A stretch of DNA of 64,000 nucleotides, from the NCBI GenBank assembly GCA_026874595.1, contig CM049306.1, positions 9,234,519 to 9,298,518 of the forward strand. The letters run 5' to 3'. Shown one piece after another: positions 24,220-35,707 of this stretch; the stretch's first letter is position 1, and every line of letters begins with the position of its first letter. The notes under the pieces are model-generated. The model worked only from the letters and a program-made list of their open reading frames with translations. It made no database searches and was not told where the DNA came from. The position numbers were made by a program, and so were the translations under genes. Source of the DNA: Sipunculus nudus. Its lineage: Eukaryota; Annelida; Sipuncula; Golfingiida; Sipunculidae.

Positions 24220-27200
24220 TGGGCCTGCACGCGGTCCTTGTTGGCCAGGTTGCATGCGGTTTATATGTGCCACTGGTAATTACAAAAAGTTCCATTCAAT
24301 CGAGGGTTGAATAGGGGATATGTAGAACAATACCTCTGAGGAATAAGGGTATTTTTTTAGATAACAGAAGTGATTTTCGCTCTTCGCGCTACACACGAGC
24401 TGTTAGTTTACTAATGTTGAATAGCGTATCAGCAGATTGATTGTAATAGGATGTTCCTACAGTAACTCCAGCTCTGGAGTATACCGGAAAGAGTCCTGGA
24501 ATACGAGACACACGGCAGGAGAAACTCAAGTAAATATGGGTACAGTGAAGGACGCTCCTCAAACTCAGATATAATCATTCAAGAGGTTCATGTATACACA
24601 TTTAATTATTTGAATATCTGTACCATGGGCCTCGGTATATTTCGGGATCGAATGTTTATTTGTATGCATATCATTGTATGTCCTTTAAGCTTTCATTTAT
24701 CTGCAAGGCATTTTCCGCTTTTGTTTGTTGAATATAGAGCGACCGAGAGAGATGGACTGATATGAACTAAGGACAAAACATTTATGGCCCAGACTATGCA
24801 TGTTGGATCCTATTCTTGGAGGTTCCCTAATGTTAGTAAAAATTCTGAACTGAGGAACTTGCATTGTTCGTAACTGCTGATGGCCGTTAGGTACTGTCGA
24901 AAGCTACAGCTACGAAAAATGCAGGTCCCTGAGAAGAGAATTTTACTAATCTTATTTAAGACTCAGTTTCATAAACAGCAAATATGTTATAACTTACACT
25001 TTTTAAAATATAAAATGCTTTCTGAAGGATGTGAATTTCCTCCTTGAGGCCATAAAAACCGAGTATATTATGTACAATAAGGGTAAATAAAATGAAAACA
25101 AATAAATAGATAGTTTCATGCAAACTCGCTCGTTTAATATATTTACAGGGAAATAAAAACATTACTTAAAATAATGTTTTTTTTCCCCAAAGGTTTGAGG
25201 TAATCGATTTGGTTCGCTTAAGGTAGCAGGACTGGTCCCCCGCATGACCTGACTGTTTGTTTTTTCCTTTGAGTTGAACAATCTAATGCATGAGGACTCC
25301 TTCAAGTATACATTTTCTGGAAGCTAAGAAGAATCTCTACATTGTGGTAAACATAAACTTTGTTTTAGAGGATTATGTTTTAATTTTTTAGCATTTTATT
25401 TGATTTAAAAAATTGACAAAAAAAAAACCAGTTTATTCCAGCACATCTGAAGCAGATACAGAACATATTTTTTTTTATATTAATCAAAAATTTAGATAAA
25501 AATTCCCATGCTTTTTTTGTGTGTTAAGTTTTTAAATTTCGATTTTACGGAGTATTTAATTTTGAAAGCCTTACAAATCGTTTCAATTTTTACATTTTCC
25601 TAAATAAAATCCTTCCAACTAAGTTTAGGCAACAATTACATTTGTAAAAGATGGTATATTTTGGACAAGTAATTACTGAGAAATAACGCTCTTAAGATAA
25701 GGTGTTCAGACGAAATAAAGTTTTGAGAAAATGGCCACAAAACTACATTCGTATACAGGTCATTCGTTCTACAGACGTAACTAAGCACAACTACATGTTG
25801 TCACATGAATTGGGACAAGACTGCAGTTCCTATCAAACCATGCCATTATACCATGGGTTAGTTGACTATTTTTTAAGAATAACTTAAAGCGATGAAAGTT
25901 AGTCATGTCACAAGAGTTGAGCTGTCAAACACCCAGTGCCCTGGATGAAATAGGCGGAGCTTGGCCGAGTGTCAAGGCGGGCTGAGTACCCGAAAGTCGG
26001 GACCCCCGTGTGAACATGTGGGCCCTGCTAGCTGAGCCAGGCCGTTAAATTAAGGTGCTACACTTACGGGATATATGGGCATTCAAGGAGAACAAGGTCG
26101 CGAGGATCGATTTACTTATCACGGTTTACACCCTTTGAGGAGTTGAAAATAAAATTAGCTTTCAACGATCATACAAATTTCGCATATGCATAGTCTACAG
26201 GTCACGTGAAGTCTTGACTTGTTTCTTTGAGGGAAGCAGGGAGACGGTGGTTTGTTACATTGTAACATAATAAGATCTTTTTACAATTTACCAACAACTG
26301 TTAACCAATTAAACATTCAATAAATAACAACGTCCGAGAAAGTCTGGACAATCACCAGGTCCGGCTCGCTGAGACTTAAAGTTCATTCAACATCTGCAGT
26401 TTACCAAGGGACATTCGACATTTGCGTCATTGGCCCATGGTATTTTCGATTGTTATGTCGTAATATTTAGTTGTTCTGATGTTGACAGTATGAATATCAA
26501 GACGTTATGGTCGGGATATCAAGTTGCTTATTTGGAAATAATTTTGCGTACCTTTCGATAGGCCAAGGATGCAGCAGAAATAACATGATGCCATGTAAAA
26601 GTTTGTGTTTCAATATAAACGTCAAAAGAGAGAGGCCAACGACACTAATTGCCATATAGTACACGAACAGATCGTTCACAAGAACGTATTCTTTTGCACA
26701 CTAATTAGCTTGAGTTGGGGTTGCTTTAATAAGCTTATCAGTTGAATGCTCAGCAGATTAGAATTGGCTTTCAAACCTCGACCGCCACCTCTGGCCGCCC
26801 CATGCACGGACTTGGCCCATGCATCAATTAACCACTTGCACTTTGTTATAGGCCGACTGACCCAGATGAGGGCTGGCGGCACAGTAATAGACAGGCCTGT
26901 CGCAGGGCTTGAGTTCGATAACAAACACCCTGTCAACACATCTTAATACTTACTGAATAGAAATCACCTCTTCCACAAAATGCAACCGGCGACTAAAACT
27001 ACACACAAGTGCATTGGATCCTGCCAATGTTCAATATTAAGTATACCCTATTGCAAAAATTTTAAGTTTTAGGAATATAAAGAGTCTTGCTATTGCTAAG
27101 ATTCATGAGACATGTCAAACATTTGCTATCAGAAAGGACATTTGGTAAATACAAACGTATAAAGGACGTCTTGAAACCTGGCAGAACCCCTACATTCTTG

Positions 27201-27850
27201 ACATTTTATTTAAACAATATATTGCTTGAATTAAAACTGGTCCCTTTGATATTTTAATAACAAATAATTTATACATTACATAAAGAATTTTCCACCCTGG
27301 TGTCTCGTGACTTTTCAATTTTCAAATTAAGTATGTTAAAATCAGTCGAGGCCTGTTTTAAGGAAGTAAGGCAGAATGAGAACTGAGCCATGGGATTTCT
27401 ACAGGACAAGAAATGACCGAAAAAAATAATTATGTCCGTGATATTCCTTGTTATGCCATTACAAAAGAAAATGTTATACTGTGTATCACACTCTTAAAGG
27501 AACCTCATGAGCATGCTCAAAAGCTATACACTGAAATATAAGGGAAATTCATACATGTTAATCAAATGACATATTGTCGTTAAAATAATTTTGCTTTAAA
27601 AGCCCTGTGCATATAGAAGCAAGCTTACATCATTCTCTGGATACTGGGTTTACTCATGCGCCATGGACTTGTCGACTTGTTATTTGCATATTACCAGGTG
27701 TTTTACCACTTATTTTTACAATTGATCACATTTAAGTTCAGCAGGTCTGATATCTTACAAATAGCAGTATGTGAATCGTGGATGTTGTTTAAACATGTTG
27801 TTTAAACAATCGGTACATGTGCAAAACGTACACATAAATAAGAACGGATA
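24220..27850. other. Intergenic, no gene recognised
   Basis: AT-rich sequence between the minisatellite and copy D. A small GC-richer patch lies at 25960-26040 and another open frame with Pro- and Arg-rich translation at about 26746-26946; neither shows convincing splice sites or similarity I recognise. Confidence 0.4.
25955..26030 (+). other. Possible tRNA-related (SINE-head) relic
   Basis: GCTTGGCCGAGTGTCAAGGC resembles the A-box region of tRNA-Leu/Ser (TGGCCGAGTGG followed by AAGGC). A clear B box is not found downstream and no acceptor stem can be drawn, so this is at best a degraded SINE head. Confidence 0.2.
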
Positions 27851-27970
27851 ACTTTATTCAGTATAATGATGTATACATAACACTTACGGATCTCTAGCTG
27901 ACCAAAAGGACGAGAGGATCACAATTAGCGCTTTGGTATTTTGAAAAGATTAATTTGACTTGTAATAAAT

Positions 27971-30900
27971 TTATTCTGATTTGCTAAAGCTGTAGTTGGC
28001 TTTAAATACAAGTTGATAGTATTCTAAACAGCTACAGAGTTTGGATGACACCGCCTTGGCACTCTGTTTCGCCGTCCATGCCGCCAGCAAATTATCTTTG
28101 GTTTCATGGTTCAAAGGGATTTCAGCGTCGGTCTGAGAAAATGGTTTTGTTTCAACCTACAAGGGAAATTGAAAATTGAATATGAAGCAACATAAAAAAA
28201 CGGTTCATGACACTGGTGTTCTGTTTTGTTTAGTAATAATTTTTTTTTAAATAACTGAATTCATCAAGCTTCGCCGCGTTCCCTTCGCTGTAAATGCGAT
28301 TGCATCACGAAAGTTGACCCATCCCAACTTTTACTTCCAATACAGAAAAGCTCTAATTATTTCACGTTGTAAGGCAAAATACTCATTTCAATGTTGACGT
28401 TCAATTTCCTTCAGGAATAAAACACAATTTATTTAAATAAATTTTAATTAATAACCGTTTCATTTATATCTGTTAAAGCCAATTTTTTACAAAAGCGTTT
28501 AAACTGACGTGAAAATTAACTATATTGTATATGTGTATGTGACTGTTTGTGTATTTATACAATATAAGTTTCTTACTCCACGAAGTGACTTACCATGTGG
28601 TGTAGCTGAAGCAGAAGATTACTAAGACGGGGCAGGACGGAGGTCCACGTGGTACAGTAGAAAGTGGATGACACAGTGGACCCTGGGTGACACTGTTCGT
28701 GACACAATCTCTCACAACCCTCCTTCTCCAGCAGGTCCATTCCTTGTATAGAAAACTGGTACAGGGTCGAATTCATCCTTATTAGCTTGGACAGGGTCTC
28801 TTGTAAACCTGTCTGATTGGAAAAAGATAAAGAGATAAAGAAAATTAGGACCTTTGTTTTTGCAGTACATTTATAAAGACCATTACAATTATCACAATGA
28901 AAGGAGCAAAACTGATATGATTGAATATTTACCCACCAATGTTACGGCCTTTTGTCCATTAGAGGGCCAATGGAGGAAATATTACAATAACACATTCAAA
29001 ACAGACTATATACGGTTCGGTATAGTGATTTGGAGAATCATGAATCGCACACTCTATTTCAAGTTCTTGTCACAGTGTCGCGGCAGCACGATCTGCAAAT
29101 ATCAATTTAAAGAGGATTGAACACTCTCTGGGGTCAGCTCCGATCAGAAATAGATATGATTCGGTAACGTGAATTATCACCGAGATGGCACATCTTACCT
29201 TTGTATATTGCGAAGCGTCCAATGGATTTATATTTTCAGCTGTGATGTCATTTCCTGCCAATACGCGCGAGTACCTCTCGCAACCATTCAAAAGGATTAG
29301 TAAAATTAGGGTTTGAGATTTCTCCTTGAATCGTTATCTCCTTACACTATAAAAGAAAGAAAAACATTGTACTGGTGACAAAAACGTTAATTCCTTCTTT
29401 TTGTTTAGCCCAATCATAATTTACAAATTGTTAATATTTCAGTACTGGTTTCCCTAAATATGGGTAATGAAATATTAAAATTTATTGTACTGTGTACCTT
29501 TTTGCATTAGCCCTTTCCTTACTTACATATTTTTCATATGCCCTTTGTGAGTAACTTTCAAAATGTCTTGCAGCCAGTTCCGCTTCTGGTAGAAGTGATG
29601 TGCTGATCTGGAGAGCAACTGAACTGCTGTACATGGGCTTGATTAGAATCATGACGAGACAGATCATAGCGACGCCAATAAGTGAATCTGTGAAAGAAAG
29701 TTGTGTATAATTATGATACATTGTGGAAATGGGTATTTGGAATATATATATGTTACAGTCAATCTGTGTAATCAGTCATTTCATGAAATGCCTAAACAGT
29801 TGTGACCACCAGTCATTACGTGAAATGAATAAAATTTCAGGCAATCTGTGTAATAGGTAAAATTGTGAGAATTGGGCAGATATTTGATAGGAAGTTATTT
29901 AAGCTGCTGGCCAATTATTTCACATCTGAATTCGGGGATTTTAGGATACCTCCTTCTATAGCCTAGTCATTTTATTGAGTTTTTAGCCTGACCTGGAACA
30001 AATTGCTTCACACATGATTTTTGTTGTATGATGACCAGAAAGTTCTGAAGCAATACATATCAAAAGCCCAAAAAGTCCCATCGGGGAAAAGTTATTTAAT
30101 GTTATGATTTTAATTTGCTAATAAACTATAAATTTTTACAAAACTCATCTGCCCATTGTCATATTAAGCTTGGTCTTTACCCCTCTGACTGACAGATCAT
30201 TTTATAGATCTCTTCATTGCCTTCTATTGAATCTGAATCAGATATAAATTTATCCGAAAAATTGTTAATCCGAAAAGGGCAGGGCTCGACAATAACACTT
30301 TCCCGCTTGCCTTAGGGATTGTGAATATTGTGAGGACAATAGTGTCTGAAAGACTGCCATATAAGACCATGCCACAGTCCAAGGGAATACCACATACATG
30401 ATAAATCATATAGAAATAGCAGTAGATTATGTTTTATATTACAATATGTATCGTGAAGAATACAGGAGTACATCAGAAGATTTTTAACATTTAAATCGTG
30501 TTCAACCCCATTTAAAAAAAGTGCAATTTAAAATGTGTAACCTTGCTTAGTCTCCCCTCAGCAAAGTTTTGTGTATTGTACTAACTTGAAATATCTGGCT
30601 GGTCAACGCATGCGAAAATGTAAGTTATATTAAAGGCCTAGTTAAATACGTCATCCATTACATTTCATAATGATCATTCTGGTAAGAATAAATAATAATG
30701 TCACAACTGGAACAATTTATTTAGACCTATAACTGGGCTTACATCCAATTTAAGTTTATTTAGACCTATAACTGGACTAACATCCAATGTAAGGCTATTA
30801 TAACAGAGGGTCTTTATTTGTTTATGTATATATAGCTGTGCGTCATTGGCAAGTCATGCAGAATTCTCTTTATTATAATCCAATTCCAGAAACAAAGCAA

Positions 30901-32188
30901 AATTCCGAAGAATGCTAGGATTTTCTCATTGCTTGCCGACATCAGCATAAGCAAAGCGTATAATATCCTGTACGTTTAGACAGATCTGATACAATGAGGA
31001 ATGATTATAATAGCTAATTTTATAGAATATTTACTATGTAGAAATCATTCAAGTTCACAATTCTTGTTATTTTTGGCTATTGCCAACAGGGATTGGCATT
31101 AAAAGAAAAGAAGCATGCACTGACCTGACGACTGATAAAGCGACAAACGATATAATCCCCAAAACGTTTATTTATTTAAACGTTATTTATATATTGATCA
31201 ATTAAAAATATGAAGCCCAGCTCGATTAATTGAATACATCTGTCCTGTTGAATAAACTGGATTAAATCAACAGTATGGTTATATTTAAGGCACCACAACA
31301 TATACCGGCCATGTAAATTGGAATTCACTTTATGCAATGTATACATAATTGACTGGTTTCAACATGCTTATAAAATTTTGCTTTTTTTTATATGAAAATT
31401 GAAAATTTTAATTTCTTAACAGACTTTTAATTCAGTTTATAAATATAGCATGTATTATCACGTCTCATCTCCTCTTCACTTTCTTCCTGATTCTATATTT
31501 TACAGGGTTTCATGTTTTGACAGTGGTTATTTTTACATGTAAATTACATTCACATAGTTGAGATACTGTTAATTTTACAAATATTTGATCGTGACAGGCT
31601 CCTGCATCTTTTATGCAAGTCATAAAAGTGCACAATCAACACCAAATGTGAGAAAAAATAAATAAAATATTGCCTCATTCCCATTATTAATTACATATGC
31701 TGAGATTGTATGTGAATATTCTCATAATTCGTTTTTCTGAACTCATCAGTACCTTGTTTGAAATGTTTTCTTTATGACGGGATGTGAATAGAATTTCAAA
31801 CTCGTCAGAAATAAAAAAAGAGTAGCAATTTACATCAACTAAAACTGTCTGGTGAACCATTGTTGACAAATAAACCATTATTTAGTTCCTCTTTTAAACT
31901 GGTCATTATATGTAACAAAGAGGCATAAATTTCAGTCATTTCATGTTGGACATTTCATGGACTGGTAGGCATTACGCGAAATGACTGAAGTGTTTTAGGG
32001 TTTTCATGAAATGACCGATTTCACAGATTGACCATAACATATGTATATTTGAGCAAATATTTATATATAAATAAAAGAATATGTATTAATAATCTTTCAA
32101 ATTTATGTTTAGTTCATACCTTACAACGAGTAATAAATGAAAGAAAGAAAAATAAGTAAATAATTTTTGACTCACTCTTAGGATGCAT
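27971..32188 (-). pseudogene. Copy D: nearly intact copy with one frameshift in exon 3
   Basis: Five exons are present with consensus splice sites: 32188-32176, 29687-29527, 29346-29199, 28812-28594 and 28156-27971. Exons 1, 2, 4 and 5 are open and of standard length. Exon 3 is 148 bases instead of 147: one extra base near 29290 shifts the frame and leads to TGA within about 15 codons. The third exon 3 cysteine is replaced by Tyr (QYTK), while exon 5 has gained a Cys (LCSCLEYY). Intron 1 is 2488 bases against 209-329 in the other copies because of a 2.3-kb insertion. With a single lesion this could be a recent pseudogene, a segregating null allele or a sequence error; the rest of the protein, including the Cx3Cx3C motif and the NST sequon, is conserved. 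Confidence 0.8.
29752..32043. mobile_element. 2.3-kb inverted-repeat element in intron 1 of copy D
   Basis: The ends at about 29752-29797 and 32000-32043 are inverted copies: both read GTCAATCTGTG, then a GTCATTTCATGAAA block, then CCTAAA. Internal CATTTCATG-type words continue in both arms. Removing the segment leaves an intron of about 200 bases, the size found in gene A (209) and gene E (238). The interior has no long open frame, so the element is non-autonomous or decayed. Its family is not identified. Confidence 0.65.
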
Positions 32189-32265
32189 TTTGAACATAGG
32201 TATAACAGCTGACGTCTCTCAAACAGGGTTTGGTTCACTGTGATAATTTTGTCTTTGGTTATCTC

Positions 32266-32361
32266 TTATATACTTTCAGACTGGAAAACCATCGCCCCTT
32301 ATGACTATATGGAAAACTTAGGGGCATCCCCCGAAGCAACAACCTTACTTGGTCACTTCCT
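32266..32361 (-). promoter_or_regulatory. Promoter of copy D: TATA box, kB-type site, ETS-type core
   Basis: TATATAA on the minus strand at 32266-32272, GGGGCATCCC on the plus strand at 32321-32330 fitting GGGRNWYYCC, and AGGAAGTG on the minus strand at 32354-32361. The arrangement repeats that of copies A and C. Confidence 0.6.
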
Positions 32362-32399
32362 GTCCTGGGTGTCGTCCGTTCTTCAGTTTTCCTTCCTCT

Positions 32400-34183
32400 T
32401 CAGTAGTCTCGGACATTCAAATTGTCACAACATTTTTAAATGGAACACTGTCAAAATGCCATACTATCGCCTGACGTAAAGGACTTGTTCTAAAGATATT
32501 TCTTTGGATCTATTAATGTTACAATCAGCGTAAGGATAGAGAGAAGATGATTTTATATTTCGCGATCAAAGCTATGTGGACCTTGAATTGCCGAACATGT
32601 CCGTTCGCATGTATGTTAATCCGTGTCACAAATGCCATGGTTAAGGTTTCGTTTACGTGTAATATTTTAGTGTGCTTGTTTAGGCGACGTAATCACTTCC
32701 CCTTGATTGACAGGGTTAATGTGTATATTAGGTTAATGTGAATGTTTATGAATAATTGTACGGAGAGGACATCTGTGTATCATGACTTGTTTCCCCAAGA
32801 GAGGGCCAAAATAACTTAATCCGTGGGAGAGTTAAGGCCGTTGACAGAGAAGGAAGTTGAACAAAGCAGGACATGTGATAATTATTTACTTCTTCTTGAA
32901 CGAAGTGAATGTACATGAAGGAGTGGGCACATGCTACGTTGTGAGAATTTAATAATGACAATCCGTTTTTTTATGTGTTTTCAACGTATAAATATGAATG
33001 TGTTTATCTTTGTGTGTATTACTTTGAAAGGATTTTAATATATCAGGCAATGAATGAGGAAGAGATAATACATTTTGATCGTATAAACACATTTCGCGTG
33101 ATTTAATAAATGTGCTTTTCTTTATACTATATAAGGCACGTGTCTTACAAAATCGTTAAAAATCATTAACTTTCATCATTAAAATTAACCAAAGCCAGTT
33201 CATTCGCCATGGTATTTCTGTCGGTAAGCGTGAGAGTGCATCTCCTATATAGAGACTTGCTTAATATTTTGAATTCTCCAGTTTTCCCCAGTTTCCCAGG
33301 GGTTGTGAAATCACTCGGAAACTTGCAATAATTAAAATGACGAATATAAAATAAATATAAATAGTACATCAATTATATTCTGTTTGTAATATAAAATGCC
33401 AATTAGATGTCCCTGAAACCTATTGACCTCTGTATTATCATAATTCCATATTGAAACACTGACTCTTTTTTGACATAGTTAAAATTAGAAGTGTCTTTAC
33501 ATTCTTATCCATGTTCGTTTAAGATTAGACCTTTATCAACTTGTGGCAAAAGGCAAATTTAGCTTCGACCAATCTGCATAATGCACACGCATGTTGACCT
33601 GTTCCAGACAGCCAAGCGCACACATTAAGGCCTACATAGTTGTTTGACGTGAATGTATTCTTTTAATAAATATTTATATTCATATGTTTTGAGTATTTTA
33701 TTTAGGATTTCTAAATTACTACAACTTGAAGGTTTTTTTGTGTGTGTTTTTTTAAATGTCCCCTGGATTATTCGTGAAGACCAAGCATTTTTTAATCATT
33801 ATCACGTTAATTATTTCACACGCAACATTAACAGATAACTCACATAAACGCAACTTGGCAACCTTTTCAACTCAAGCTTTCACCTCTCAGCAAAGGTAAC
33901 TTCCTGAATGGGTAATATAGCGAACTTCATGTCCAAGAACATAGATAGCATGCATCATACAGGAAGTGTTTTTCATGCTATGAACATGTTCATGTTCACA
34001 CCTCTTTTCCTAAACAAAAACGCTTTGGCCCATGAAAAGAAACAAGTTCATGTGCGTTGTTCAGAAAAAGAGTGAAACTATTCCGGGAGTATAGGTTACT
34101 TGTCACCATTGTGTGCAGGACTTGTCACCATTATGTGTAGGACTTGTCAATATTATGTGTAGTACGCCCAGTTATTATTTTTA

Positions 34184-34228
<45 letters not shown>

Positions 34229-35570
34229 TAAAAGGTGACCACCCAATAAAAAACTTGCACCCTAGTGTATGCATGTACGGTGAATTAAAATAAGAATGAC
34301 GCTCTACATAATCAGCCATTTTCTATTCATGATGGAACTCCGGTGTAAACGAATGTACTAACTGGGAGCTGAGAAGTCGATAATCTGTTGTCAGGCCACT
34401 CAGTGTTACCTTGTTAAACAGGAGATTCTCAGACCCAGCTTTTCGAAGCTGTTTACTCTTTATCATGTAGATCGCCCAAATTTCCATCACCTATGCTAAA
34501 AGGTTTGACCTATGCGGGAAATCCCCTTCTTAAATGTGACCACCTAGTAAGATCTTGTATATCCGTAAGATATATAGAGTATGTCCCATATTAAAGACTT
34601 TACCGAAATAATTACCTTCATTTTGTAAAAAAAATATACACATTAACCATTCTCCCATGTTGTGATTAGGGACTCCTATTATACTTAGATGTAAAGTGCA
34701 TATTATATACCAATACCGAAAACAATCGTCCAGACATGGTTCTCATCAAAATTATTAACTTCAAATATAAGCTTTGATAAGATCTGTTTCATCTGAATGA
34801 AAGTTTAATTTTTCGAGCCCTTGAGACCCTAATGTATAACAACATCATTCTGTTTATATAACTTGCTATCAGGCAATTTTTTTTTGTTTCCAAAATTAAG
34901 AAAACCTTGAATAAATAAAATAACGTCAATGAAAATATTTTGTAAATACAGCCCACTGTGTACATGTCACAAATATCAAAGGTTTATTAACACAAGTATA
35001 ATAAATGTTATATTTAATACAAACTTTTATATCATAACTTACAAAATAGGATATAGTTGCAATAAAGTCCTAACAAATATTTGACGAATTCTAGACACAT
35101 TTAGACAGCGTAAAGATGGAAACATTTAAAATATTTTCTGGATGTGAGCTAGTTTACCTGATCGCATTATGGAGTTTTGAGACTTTCAAATGTTTTCCAT
35201 AAAATATATTTTAATATGCCTTTTTGAAGAGCCGACTAACATATATGCATCTTTTCAGTTAAAAGAGTGCCATAAACCTTTGTACCCTGATAACTGCGGG
35301 GACAGCTTCTCTTATGCCACGTCAGTTGACTCGTGGGTCTCTTGACAAGTTTCCATCTCAAACATGAGAAGACAACGACAAGTCTCTGTAAATTTTTCTG
35401 CAATAATCTAAAAAGAGGTGAGAGTAATATTCCCGCAGGTCAGGTTACAGGTGGATCTCTTGACAACTTCCCATTTCTAATTGTCAGAATGTCAACACCA
35501 CTTGTGTCAGTTGTCAATAAGACTGACCAGGACGAGTACACAGGAAGGAAACTGAGGAAATGGCCGTGGT
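32400..35570. other. Intergenic region between divergent copies D and E
   Basis: The two copies are head to head and this is their shared upstream region. No exon is recognised. A (TA)n tract lies at about 34183-34226, and a 26-bp unit containing GGACTTGTCA is repeated about three times at 34095-34165. Possible shared regulation is inference. Confidence 0.45.
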
Positions 35571-35577
35571 ACAGGAC

Positions 35578-35653
35578 AGGAAGTGTCAGGGATATCCCCC
35601 GACATACCATGGTTTATTTTCGCTCAGGCGTTGCCCCCTCTAAAAGTATATAA
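35578..35653 (+). promoter_or_regulatory. Promoter of gene E: ETS-type core, kB-type site, TATA box
   Basis: AGGAAGTG lies at 35578-35585, the palindrome GGGATATCCC at 35589-35598 (same 10-mer as in gene A) and TATATAA at 35647-35653, 54 bases before the start codon. The ETS core and kB site are only 3 bases apart here against about 25 in gene A. Confidence 0.65.
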
Positions 35654-35707
35654 GACTAAGCGAATGAAGTTATAAACAATTAACCCTGAAATCTTGCCTC
35701 AACAAAC

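Noticed and set aside
21630-24310. Open frames of 250-500 codons in the 20/22-bp array
   Set aside because: The unit has no stop on the plus strand in any frame, and several frames are open at once with the same repeated peptides.
25955-26030. Functional tRNA gene
   Set aside because: Only an A-box-like stretch is visible; no B box at proper spacing and no acceptor stem.
35333-35653. A 106-codon frame just upstream of gene E as a separate gene
   Set aside because: It covers the promoter motifs of gene E and the corresponding region of gene A is not coding.
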